Below, piece by piece: positions 44,516 through 54,639 of a stretch of DNA of 55,656 bases. The DNA lies in NCBI RefSeq assembly GCF_000003815.2, contig NC_049989.1, forward strand, positions 17,463,193-17,518,848, given 5' to 3'. The position numbers and the translations under genes were made by a program. The notes beneath the pieces were generated by a model. It saw only the letters and a list, made by a program, of their open reading frames with translations. It was not told where the DNA came from and made no database searches. Source of the stretch: Branchiostoma floridae. Taxonomy: Eukaryota; Chordata; Leptocardii; Amphioxiformes; Branchiostomatidae. Every line of letters begins with the position of its first letter. The stretch's first letter is position 1.

Positions 44516-46324
44516 ATGCCTTTATTTGTTGTGTCGTGCATCAAATACTTCTCCAATTTCTACTATTCACCCTGCGACCTGTATAGCCTGGTGGAGGCTA
44601 AGAACTCCATACGGACCACATACGGACTTGAATGTATACGCACGTTTGAACCCACCTTTGCATACCGTGTTTTAGGGATCCGTGGAAGACGTGATACTGT
44701 GAGTAATGAGACTAGTACCGATCAGTGTGTACAGTCCCTGGACTCAGACATGCGGCAGGAAATACGGGACTATCTGGACTCTGCCACCGACCTGCAAGAG
44801 ATGGACATGGATGAAGATTTCTGCAGGTTCTTTCTTTAAGTTTTTTTTCTTTCTTCTTCTTCTTGCGCTCTTACCGTCTGATGTTGTCGGGAGAGTTGTA
44901 ATTTATTTCTGTTGCGAGGTGGATAAACTGGGATGCTATCGTGTACAATTGCAAGTAGTGTCCTTGTGGCCTCTACCAGGTTCCACATGTCCCAGGGAAA
45001 AAATAGATAACACAGTCTGTACCAGACTCCCGCCTGTCAAATTAATAATAGGGGACTATGGTTAGAAATAAAAGCCCAAGAGGAATAAACTAACCTGTGA
45101 GTGAACTGGGTAGACTGTAAAAGACTGACTGAAATCTCAGAGCACCTTATTTATCTGGCCAAATTCATATCTTCTTTTATTCAGCTGACACGGCTGTTAG
45201 GAGACTAAAATAACATGCCAGATGAGTAAGCTGGCAAGGAAGAACCGTTTGCATCTGTGTGCACATTTGTTTAATACTCTTATAACGTAGCCATATACGG
45301 TGTTTGGTACTCTACACTCGTTTCGTACAGTGCTTAATGGTGGTTACTGGAATGTGCCTTTTCACAGTATGTACAACGATTTGGAGACTGTTGTGGCCAA
45401 CATCACAGCATCAAATCCCAACTGTGGACCCGAGGATATCCCTGTTATCCTGGAGTACATAGGAGGTGCGTCATGTAAATCGTCCCGTCTCGGTAATTTA
45501 GGAGTACCGTGGCCCACAATTACAATGTTAGCTTTCGACAACAGCTGTCTTTGGGGGGCATGGTACAGGAGCGGTATTATTTATTCTTTTAATGCCTATT
45601 TTATTAATTCTTTTAATGTTTTTTTTTTAAATTTGTACACGTATATCCTCAGCTTTAATCTCGGAATTGTATCTAATTTTGCCAATGCAGAACTGGCCGT
45701 GTTGGCTTTTCCTTTTTTGAGATCTAAACAAATGATTTTAAGCTATTTTCATTTTTTTTCATTCAGGCAGTACATAATGAAGTGCTGGAGTTTGCAAATT
45801 AATCTACAGTTTTATTTTGTGCAGTAAAGTACAATGTATGTTAATTTGGCTACGGGGTAAGAGCTATGGTAATGATGATTTGACGAAATAGAATAGTTAT
45901 CTAGAATGTGTTGCTATGTTCTATCATAGCTCCAATAGCCGGTTAGCTCTACGCATGTTTCAAGAAAAGAAAGAGCATGTGGAATACAATTATAATTATA
46001 GATCTTATAGAACAGCTTACCTATTATTCTCTTTGTTACGTTTTACTGTATTTAGCCCCAACGGGACATGTTTATGCAATAAACTTTAAAGTCATAATGA
46101 TTATACTTTGTGTTTTATACAATTTTCGGGACATTACTTCATTAGTTGTACAATTTCTTCCACTCGCAGACGGCAAGTATGACACGGTGATGGCATGGGC
46201 GGAGGACAAATGTCTCATGAGCACCAGTGATGGTTACGTCACTCTCCCGTCTGCAACCCTGATCATCGTGCTGCAGTTCATAGCGATGTCGCTGTGTGGG
46301 GCGGTGTGTATGGGGTTCCCATAG
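44516..46324 (+). CDS. Predicted membrane-anchored extracellular protein, three exons
   Basis: Exon A runs to 44826 (start uncertain: ATG at 44516, or an acceptor at about 44588), exon B is 45368-45465 and exon C is 46170-46324. Phases 2-1-2 match exactly across both junctions. The joined protein has spaced Cys residues (YGLEC, TDQCVQ, DEDFC, NPNCG, EDKC), one likely N-glycosylation site (NIT) and an acidic region. It ends in KCLMSTSDGYVTLPSATL and then a hydrophobic tail of about 20 residues (IIVLQFIAMSLCG) to the last residue, as in GPI-anchored proteins. No signal peptide is seen, so a 5' exon is probably missing. AATAAA at 46665-46670 fits a 3' UTR of 340 bp. No family is recognised. A strong donor-like GTGAGT inside exon A (44699) may allow another splice form. 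Confidence 0.6.
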
Positions 46325-46789
46325 CCGGTATAGTCCTGCAAATATAATGATGAGTTTATTGCAAGTTATTTCTCATGGGCTAACTGTAGGTAACGTGAAT
46401 AGAGTGCATAGATAGCCTAAAACAATACAACGTATGTCTATTTTAGCTAAAACAAATACCTATAACATATAGCTTAAAAGGGTATAACATGTATATTCTA
46501 GTCTAGGAGCTGTGGATTTTACCCTATTTGATTCCTCCTTTTTCTGAGAAGATCCAAATTTTTTATGTGTTTTATGTAATGTTAATAAGAGAGTAGTTTT
46601 CTTTTGTCCACAGACGTATAGAAATTAATACCGGAACTTTGTGAACTTTTTTCGTGATAGTAGAAATAAATGATACTTTGAAAGAAATGTATTTTGTATT
46701 CCTCCATGTTTGACTTATGGTTAAGTAGTATACGACCATGTTTTTTTGCACACAGGTAATTTCTTCTAACGCCTTTTTTTCATTTCAAG

Positions 46790-47480
46790 AGGGTGGTCAC
46801 TATTAAGCCCATGGGATTTCATGGAGGTTATATTTCCACTAGCGTTTGTGTGTCTGTGTCTCTGTCAATAAGGCACATGACAGCCATTGCATTTCTAAAA
46901 GAGGGGGAGAATGGTCACCCAGTATTAGGAAGAGCAGTAACTAGCATATTGCAGAAGGTGAGCTCGTGGGAAATGCGAGTGGACTTAGGAAGAAGGCTGC
47001 ACTTCCCAGTAGTTCAGACGAATCTGATGCCAGACATGGTAATATGGTCAGAGGAGAGGAAGATCATAGTGATCGAGCTCACACTACCGTGGGAGGAGAG
47101 ATGTGAAGAAGCACATGAGAGGAAAGATAACAAGTACCAGGAACTGCTGCAGAGTTGTAAATAGAAGGGGCAGTCCTGGCAGTCCTGGCTGTTTCCGGTA
47201 GAAGTATGGTGCCGGGGCCTCCCAGCCCAATCAACATGGAAGTTATTAACAGCAGTTGGAGTGACAGGAAGAGCGAGAAAGAATGGATAGGGGAAGCAGC
47301 AGAGGCTGTGTAATGTTTGCTGAGGAGAAAGAGGGAAGAAGCAGGCTGGAAGCCGGAAGGAGCGGATGGGTAGTGGATTGGCCACCACTGCCGGGCCCGA
47401 CAGCGAGAGGATGTAACGGATGAGGGTCGAAACATCCGATGACAGCTGCTCCGTCTGAAGACATCAGTGACCTCCCTAAG
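46790..47480 (+). pseudogene. Retroelement C terminus with a PD-(D/E)XK-like motif
   Basis: The frame to 47164 has LMPDMVIWSEERK and IIVIELTLPWEERCEEAHER with KYQELL, which fits the PD...(D/E)xT...K pattern of a restriction-like endonuclease. After a stop and a frameshift it continues with LFPVEVWCRGLPAQSTWKLL and AVGVTGRARKN. I know this run from uncharacterised RT polyproteins of cnidarians and lancelets. The RT itself is not present upstream. It is degenerate. Confidence 0.6.
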
Positions 47481-47499
47481 CGACAGCACTCCAATCATC

Positions 47500-48105
47500 C
47501 AAGCAGGTTAGCGGAGTTTTGAAGGCATCTACGATGTATTTGAACTGTAGTGTACAATATAAATCAGGAAAAGATGGGTTGATTAGTTTCATACTTATGG
47601 TGCTGGTAGGATGTGATATAAACTGAAAATGATTACATTTTGAGCCCCCAAGCGGCTTCCCTCGGTACTACAGGGCAACTTCCTGTTTCGCTATCTCCTG
47701 CTCTAAACAAGCTATGGTCAAGAATTTTGAGTATTAGATAGCTCTTGTGCTCCGAAAAAAAGTGAAAAGTTTTGGGACCTTTGCGGATAGTTTTAAAGAG
47801 GATAACTCAAGAAGTGAACAACGGATTTCCCTTTTTTTGGTACCTTAGACCATTTTGTATGCAAAATTTGGGATGCTTATGTTCTATTCAAGCTATTTCG
47901 ACAATGATACCAGCAAAATACCTCCGTTTCAAACAGCAATATTTCAAGGTAGCTATTCTTGTGACTTTAGTTTCGGCTGGGCGAGAGCAATCCTTGACTT
48001 TACTCGATACGTCAGGTGACGTCGTCTAAATATGTTTTCGTTCATTATTAATAAAGTGACGAAAAGGTCTTGATTAGGCCAACCTTAGTATTCTTTGTTT
48101 GTTGC
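47500..48105. other. No recognisable gene
   Basis: AT-rich, short ORFs. Confidence 0.3.
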
Positions 48106-48109
48106 TATC

Positions 48110-48440
48110 TTTAAGTTTGTTAACAATGTGCCCTATTTGCGGGTGTATCTACAGATAACAGCTAAGTTCCGCTCCACTTCTGACACTCGTGTAATTCGTG
48201 GTTTAGTCAAGCCTCACCGGGCCGTTAGGTCTTGCACCATTGCTCGTTGACTTAAGATAGTTCAGTCTCAAGGAGTTCACTGACCATTCGGTCAGAAGAG
48301 CAGCAAAATCGACTGCCTGCAAAGCCGGAGTTTCAGTCGAAGATATCATGAAGGCGGCAAACTGGTCTAATTCTTCGACGTTTGAAAGGTTCTATAATAC
48401 GACTTTATACAATTCCATGGTCCGTCTCTACATGGTCCTA
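48110..48440 (+). pseudogene. DIRS-type tyrosine recombinase fragment
   Basis: Reading with one frameshift gives FRSTSDTRVIRGLVKPHRAV and CTIAR, then EFTDHSVRRAAKSTACKAG, EDIMKAANWSN and FERFYNTTLYN. This is the C-terminal half of a tyrosine recombinase: the HxxR block, the second conserved His replaced by Asn-Trp, and the Tyr-bearing end. TIAR followed by HS.R.AA is typical of DIRS/Ngaro retroelements. A stop after TIAR and a shift before EFTD show it is inactive. Confidence 0.65.
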
Positions 48441-48449
48441 CTATTTTAT

Positions 48450-49060
48450 TATTGCTCGATGTTCGCTTTCTAGTATCCTCATCTTAAGTTCTTCGGCCAT
48501 TATTGTATGCTACAAAATCGGCTTACTGGCCAGCAGACTGTAGAATCAATAAGGCGTGAGATTTTGGAACAAACAGTCCGACCTGATGAGCTTATAGAGG
48601 CCTTGGTGGACGCTGCGTGAACGGAAGGTCATGAGAAGGCGGCATAGTTTAAAAGCATACCGGTCAGTTAAAACCGAATATATTCAAACCTTGTTTAAAG
48701 GAGGTGCTGATTGACCATTTTGGTTGTAAAACGTTAAAAGATTCAAGAAAGGCCTATCGGCAATTGTGAATAGGCCTCAAAACATAGAATCAGAAGAGCT
48801 CCCAGGAACACAGTCTGTTGTAGTTGGCTTTTAATCCTGACGTCAGACTCCACTAATGCATTGTCAACCTTTGAGATTTCAACCCTTACAGCAGATGCCT
48901 TGTTAGGCAATACTGTAGTGTGTGGAGATTACTGGCAAGAGGAGGGAAGACTACGAACATATTTCAGTGAAAAACCGAAGCCCTAAGAAGGACCCTGATG
49001 TCCGTTAAAGACAAGGTTAGAGACCAGCGCGTAGACGCCTGGGTAAGCAATTACAATTTA
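48450..49060. other. Unassigned region 5' of the Penelope-like element
   Basis: Degenerate sequence with no clear frame. It may hold the missing N-terminal part of the element. Confidence 0.3.
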
Positions 49061-49061
49061 A

Positions 49062-50431
49062 GTGACCATGTCCATGGTCACATGGTCGGTACCTGTAGAC
49101 AAGGCACTAGACATCATCAGTCAGAGATTGGTGACAGATACAACACTTAGACAGCGCTCGTCACTCAAGCCATCACATGTCATCAGTTTACTTAAAGTTT
49201 GTTTAAATTGCACATATTTTGTATATAATCGAGTTTTCTATCGGCAGGTACATGGGGCTGCCATGGGCTCCCCTGTTTCACCTATCGTATGTAACCTGTT
49301 TATGGAACAATTAGCCATCAACACAGCCCCCCACCCACCGTTATGGTGGTTCCGTTATGTAGATGACACACATACAAAGCTAAAGAAAGCCTATGCTGAT
49401 GAGTTTACTGAGCACTAAGTTTTTAATAGTGTGCCCGTTCTTTTTACTACAGCTGTTTGTATTATGTGAATGTCGTCGCAATTCAGCTATCAGCTGCTAT
49501 GTCGTACATGTTGCAATAAAACTTGTCAAACTTGTCAAACTTGTCAAACTTGAACAGTTTAGATCTTGATATTAAGTTCACCACTGAAGAAGAACAAGAC
49601 GGAACCTTACCTTTCTTGGATACACTAACTGTGGTAAAAGAGGACGGCTCGTTGGACATAACAAGTTATAGAAAACCCACACATACGGACCAGTATTTAA
49701 ATTTCCACTCTAGTCACCCATTAGAAGACAAATTGGATGTCATCAGTACCTTGTTCCATAGGGCTGATTCTATCATCACCAACCCGGAAGACAGAAAAAG
49801 AGAGAAAGAACACATTACTCAAGCTTTACGTAAGTGTGGTTACCCCGAGTGGGCAGTGTCCAGAGCGACAGCACCCAAAACTACTAGGACTGGCAATCAA
49901 AACCGCCCCACTACCATGAACAAGGGACTAGTAGTGTTGCCATATATTCAAAATTTGTCTGAAGCCTTACGTAGAACCTTCAACTCACACGGCATTAAGA
50001 CCTGCTTTAGGCCGACTAGGACACTAAGGCAGCTTTTGGTGGCGCCTAAGGATAAGACGCCCAAAGAACACAAGTTCGGCGTGGTTTACCACATTCGTTG
50101 TACGGGACAGAACCTCAGAGGTCCGTGCACTGAGTCGTACATCGGGGAAACGGCACGATCATTAAGAACCCGTTTCATGGAACATAAACGTCGCAGTTCA
50201 ACATCTTCAGAAGTGTCTCAGCATATACACGTCGAATCTCCGGGCCACTCCGTGTCTCTGGACCAAGTTCGCATCTTGGACTCTGAACAGGATTGGTTTG
50301 TGAGGGGCGTCAAGGAGGCTATCTACATCAGGGCACATCAACCCTCATTGAACCGTGACGGTGGCAGGTTTCGCCTTCCCGCCATTTATGATTCGCTGCT
50401 ACCTGACGTCATCCGACGACTTCCGGATTAG
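49062..50431 (+). mobile_element. Penelope-like element, RT plus GIY-YIG endonuclease
   Basis: The first frame (49062-49415) has VPVDKALDIISQRLV, QVHGAAMGSPVSPIVCNLF and palm motif C FRYVDDT. After a 134-bp insertion the same protein resumes (49550) with TTEEEQDGTLPFLDTL, YRKPTHTDQYLNFHS and KCGYPEWA. The C-terminal GIY-YIG domain follows: FGVVYHIRC (50075), SYIGETARSLRTRFMEH (50135), catalytic Glu in KEAIYIRAHQPSLN (50314) and RDGGRFRLP near the end. RT plus GIY-YIG in this order defines endonuclease-bearing Penelope-like elements. The Arg and Glu of the nuclease are present. The 5' RT part (motifs before SVPVD) is missing or decayed. The stated start of the second frame is the insertion's own repeat, not a real start. 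Confidence 0.85.
49416..49549 (+). mobile_element. LINE 3' tail inserted in the Penelope-like ORF
   Basis: This 134-bp piece separates codons for ...FTEH and LNSLD that are otherwise in frame. It ends in AATAAA and then ACTTGTCAA repeated three times, a CR1-like microsatellite tail, and contains CGCAATTCAGCTATCAGC. No target duplication is visible beyond AC. Confidence 0.8.
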
Positions 50432-50439
50432 TGCAGCGA

Positions 50440-50490
50440 ATCATTCATCCGATGAAGGTCGGAGTGTTCGGCCGAAAATTTATGGTGAGT
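50440..50490 (+). ncRNA. Hammerhead-like core in the Penelope-like 3' flank
   Basis: Just after the stop lie CCGATGA (50449-50455), a 4-bp stem GGTC/GGCC with a 9-base loop (50457-50473), and GAAA (50474-50477). Hammerhead ribozymes have CUGANGA, stem II and GAAA in this order, and are known in terminal repeats of Penelope-like elements. Here U4 is C, so activity is doubtful. Stems I and III are not resolved by eye. Confidence 0.35.
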
Positions 50491-50499
50491 TTCTTCCCT

Positions 50500-51330
50500 T
50501 GTGTTGGAACAAAGTTTAAACTTTTCACTATGGAATTTACCAACACAGATGAGCTTTCATTCGGACAATTTAAGTGGCAGGCAAAACCAGAAGGGACAGT
50601 AGGAAGTTCAATAAAGCAATAGTGACGCTATGGGAAGTCATTGTAAAGCTAAAGCTTGATCTGAACTAACAGTATATCCATTCACAGTCAAACCATCTAG
50701 AACGTACGTGATATGTGTACTGGTTGCGATAACTTCAAGTGTCATGGATGGCTGAAACGTACATTTCCGGTACTTTATAAAGACCATTATATTTGAAAAT
50801 GAAGACAAGGACAGATGTAAGTTGAATTTTTTTAATCACTTTTGGAGCAATATCATTTTATAAACCCCATGCATGAAAACGGAGTATGGGAAATTTTCAC
50901 AAATATGGAGTTCCTAGACCACGTCCAGAATCTGGTGAAGATGATGATGATGACTGGCAAATTTGCAAGTAAACCAGGCCATTATGATCCCGGCACTGAG
51001 GGGGCTGAGGGGAAAAGGCAAGGCTGGCGGGCCACGCAGAACTTCCCAAATACTCCGCCACCATGACACACCCTTGTGTATGAGGACAATCCTTTACTGG
51101 GGGAGATCATTTGGCGGGCTCACGGATCCAAGATTGACTAAAGGGTGTTTACCCCGTTAGTTTCAAATTATCTATTCTAAGTCGTAATATAAATGCGGTT
51201 GTGTTGAGTTACGAGATGTTGTGAGTAATAGGTATACATAAATATAGTCTAAAAGTATTGAGAGACTAAAAGAAAGCACGTTAGGTTAAAATCAGCAAAT
51301 TCGGGGCCCCCTGGATCTCTTTCTGCGCAA
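50500..51330. other. No recognisable gene
   Basis: Includes a 74-codon ORF (50842-51066) without motif. Confidence 0.3.
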
Positions 51331-51339
51331 AGCGAGAAC

Positions 51340-51590
51340 CAGTGCGTCAGACAACTCCAGAAAGACATCGAAGAAGAAGAAACAACCTGCTAGTAAGAAG
51401 CAACCTCGAGAGACAGCCCGCCAGCCGTGCCGTCCGAACCCTCACGGAAGCAGCTTCGGCCCTGAAGGAGGGGGACAACAACAGTAACAGTGGTAAAGGG
51501 CACAAGGACAGTCACACGGAGAAGGCACCCCCCGCGAGTTATGCCGTACTCACATACATGAAAGGCATTACCGAATGATTAAAACTTGAA
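51340..51590 (+). pseudogene. Basic Lys/Arg-rich ORF, perhaps Gag-like
   Basis: Two frames are open. One is lysine-rich (SRKTSKKKKQPASKKQPRET). The other (51342-51578) has RTLTEAASALKEGDNNSN. Position and composition fit the region before an RT in DIRS-like elements, but no domain is certain. Confidence 0.3.
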
Positions 51591-51901
51591 CTTTACTCCT
51601 GATAAAGATGGTTCAGACATGAGTGAGTTTCCCACATTTTACAAACAGGAAATATCTTTCTACTCTGCTGGTGGAGGAGGTAAGAACAAATCCATCCTCT
51701 AGTGTAGGTGAAATAATGGGAAAAATTATACTATGGTGCAACAAATATATAAGGTCACATGGTAAAACAATTTTGTTTTCATCCTGGATAAAAAAAAAGG
51801 TGTAATATTCAAAAAGACATTTTCCCATTAGACAGGCTCATGTCTCTAGATCACTACCCTCAGCTTAACACAAGACCAGATGGTATTATTGAATATATAT
51901 A

Positions 51902-52412
51902 TGTTTTGGGAAATTCGCGGACATTGTTACCAAAGAAATATGCAGTAGATTGAACACAGGGGCAATTAGGCTGTGGAAGAAGATTGGGGAATCTGACCTC
52001 CACCCCCCTCCCCAACATGGTTATGCCTCCAACGGTAGGGCCTTGAAAGCCGAGACTATGCTGCGACTGATGGTTCTTGAATTACTGGATAAAGGATATC
52101 CCTTTCACACTCAATACGTTGGTAGATGTTCCCAGAATGATACAGAGGGATTCATACTTAACATTAGTGGACGATAAGAGTGGATCTGACCACATGTCGG
52201 TAACAAAACAGTCAAACCTTATTAGGTTTCCTATGGGGAGGGTATGTATATTTCGTCCGTCGCTCCATTAGTTTGCGATTTGAAATAAGTTATTTTCTTT
52301 ATTACACCACGGGAATGGTTGCAACCTCATATGCTAGATATTTGGGAGTTTCCGCTGCGCAGTATATAGATAACAGAAGTGGCAAAAGGTTAGAAGGAAA
52401 TTTTGCTCTGCC
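51902..52412 (+). pseudogene. DIRS-like reverse transcriptase with mutated active site
   Basis: Successive frames read FGKFADIVTKEICSRLNTGA with IRLWKKIG, then NMVMPPTVGP, a stop (52043) and KPRLCCD, a stop (52068) and WFLNYWIKDIPFTL with LVDVPRM. Next is LTLVDDKSGSDHMSV (palm A), then YYTTGMVATSYARYLGVSAA and QYIDNR (52360-52377). The order fits RTs of DIRS-type elements in lancelets and cnidarians as I recall them. The second Asp of YIDD is Asn, and there are several frameshifts, so it is dead. Confidence 0.65.
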
Positions 52413-52699
52413 CCTCCGAAAAGGGATTCAAACCGGACACCAAAGGACTTCCATAGGACCTATAGGTGATCCTATGTGAACCTTAAATACTGTAAATTTG
52501 GAATAACTAAGATGGCTACCAGAGAGGACGTCCTTGCGGAGGTCTCCCATTACTGGAGTGTTTTGTGCGCTCCCCCAAGATTTAAGATTTCGTGGCAAGT
52601 ACCTCATGTTAACTTGAATGGTGAGGACAGTGCCTGCAAAGAGGAAATGAAGATCGGAAAGCGGGAAAAACTACAGGAGACGGTTTAAAAACTGAACGA

Positions 52700-53345
52700 C
52701 TAACATGGCAGAGAGCTCCGTTACTATTTCCGACATAAACTCCGCCATTGAGAGCACACTACAGCCTATCAAGTAAGACCTGCAACAGGTAGCAAATTGG
52801 ACAATTAAGGGTTGTACGTGAAGACTTTGACAAGATTCTCAACCGTCAAGACAAGTTAGAAGATCGGATGTCCCGCGTAAATAGGAAGAATTGACGACGT
52901 AAAAAATAGAACCCACCCTCCTACCCCCTGCCTTGGCCCTTTGTCTTTGAGTTTTGTACATTTGTGTTGAGGTTGCACTGATTTTTTAGATATATTATAT
53001 TTGACCCCGTTTACATGTACTTGGCTTTAGTACAAATATCCTGGTTCTTGATTTTGTTGAATTTTGTTCAGTTATGTATGTTGCAAAACATGGTCAAGAT
53101 TTTCGAGCTCTCGTGTGTTCCTTAAGTTTTTTTGAATGAGTGAGTCTAAACAGGAAGAAGAGAGACAAAAGGTCTCACGGTTTGCATAGTTCTTTGAGTA
53201 GGTCGCGTTCTTGTGGTAAACATACTCATGAGGGGTCTTCGTCTCGTCGAAGAGATAGTTCGCTGCCACCACGTGGTGGCCACGGCAAGTCACAGCATGT
53301 CTACGCCCCCCTCCCCCAGGAAGCGTACAGAGTTGGCGTATAGAG
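52700..53345 (+). pseudogene. Coiled-coil and RS-rich ORFs, possible Gag remnants
   Basis: From 52706 a frame reads MAESSVTISDINSAIESTLQ, meets a stop, and a shifted frame has LRVVREDFDKILNRQDKLED (coiled coil). At 53140-53343 a basic ORF has RKKRDKRSHGLHSSLSRSRS. They may form a capsid-type ORF of the DIRS-like element, but this is unproven. Confidence 0.3.
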
Positions 53346-53489
53346 TTAACGCGTATAGAGTTGACAGTGCCATGGGAAAAGGAATGCGACCTTGGCCATG
53401 AAAAGAAGAGGGATAGATTTTATAGCTATTGCTAGAATGCAGGGGGAAAATGTGGAACACTTGGCTGTTCCCTGTCACTAGACGAACGG

Positions 53490-54080
53490 ACCTAATATGT
53501 AGACGTATGCTGACGGATTACAATTTGCAACACCTGACGGATGCTGACGTATGTTGACAAATGCTGACGGATCCCAAAAACCATCACGGATCCCAAAAAA
53601 TGACGGATCCCACTTACATCCGCAACGCATTCGTAGGAATCCGTAACTCACGGTGGATGCAAACACGGAACCCGTATACTTACGTGCTTCGTGACGGATG
53701 CTAACACTGCATCCGTATGGATACTTCCTAAATTACGGACCCTATACACATACGTAACGCATTCGTTGGTATCTATAAGTCACTAACGGATTTAAACATT
53801 GCATTCGTATGAATACTTTACTTTTAACGTAAACAAAAGCATACGCGGTCAGGATTATTGTTTATCAGCAAAAACTGTTCAGATGCAGACGTATACGAAT
53901 TCGCAACATCCTGACGGATGCTAACGGATCCCCAAGATTACCAAAAGTCACGGATCACATACACAGCCGTAACGCATTTGTTGGCATCCGTGAATCGCTG
54001 TGAATGCAAACACGGAATTCGTGTGCTTACGTAATTGGCGGATGCTAACACAGCATCCGAAGGATACTTACTTTTATGTA
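53490..54080. repeat. Degenerate ACGGATGC array in both orientations
   Basis: The core (A/G)CGGAT(G/C)C occurs about fifteen times, both direct (TGACGGATGCT) and inverted (GCATCCGTATGGAT), with variable spacing. There is no coding frame. A repeated block of about 340 bp can be seen (starts near 53570 and 53910: GACGGATCCCAAAA and ACGGATCCCCAAG). Confidence 0.65.
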
Positions 54081-54273
54081 TGCGTGGCTAGCACTCTTGT
54101 TTTTGAGCATATATTTTATTTTTTAGATTGGTCATATCTTTCCCCCTTTTTGTACCTCGGACACCACAGTTTGTAACGTCAATACAAGTGAGACAATCCA
54201 CGTTACGCTAGATACCAGAATACTCGGATTCGTAAGGATGCGAAATGGTTTTTTTCTGCATTCGTGGCAAGAT

Positions 54274-54344
54274 TACCAACAATGCACTGCTCCAGTGGAT
54301 TGCTCCAGTGGAGGGGATTCCATTGGAGCAGTGCATTGTTGGTA
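54274..54344. repeat. 26-bp inverted repeat
   Basis: TACCAACAATGCACTGCTCC at the left pairs with GGAGCAGTGCATTGTTGGTA at the right; the arms are 26 bp with one mismatch, and the spacer is about 19 bp. The spacer itself holds a direct repeat of GCTCCAGTGGA. Confidence 0.85.
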
Positions 54345-54639
54345 TATATGGCAAGAAATCGGACATAGAAAAACATGACCCATTTCAGAACTTTACAAAT
54401 AACTTTACACTGAAGAATACAGCACCCAAGGGAATTCAATCTTTAGGCAAGACTAATAATGAAAGGTTATGTAACCTCCTTTTCTTATGCTGTCCTAGAC
54501 ATGGTTGTCTTTATACCAAATCTTACATATCTTATCTTTCAGGCACGGGTCATCTATATACCACAATTTGCGTTCAACAACGGAGAAATGCTCCGAGAAA
54601 AAGACATTAGTTACATCTTGCAGACACAGGGCCAGGCTC

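Noticed and set aside
44147-44590. Lipase and GPI-type protein as one fused gene
   Set aside because: The phase after the donor at 44147 (1) does not fit the possible start of exon A (needs 2), and a stop plus AATAAA lie between.
47014-47498. Minus-strand ORFs of 82-139 codons
   Set aside because: They are antisense to the retroelement C terminus that has recognisable motifs on the plus strand.
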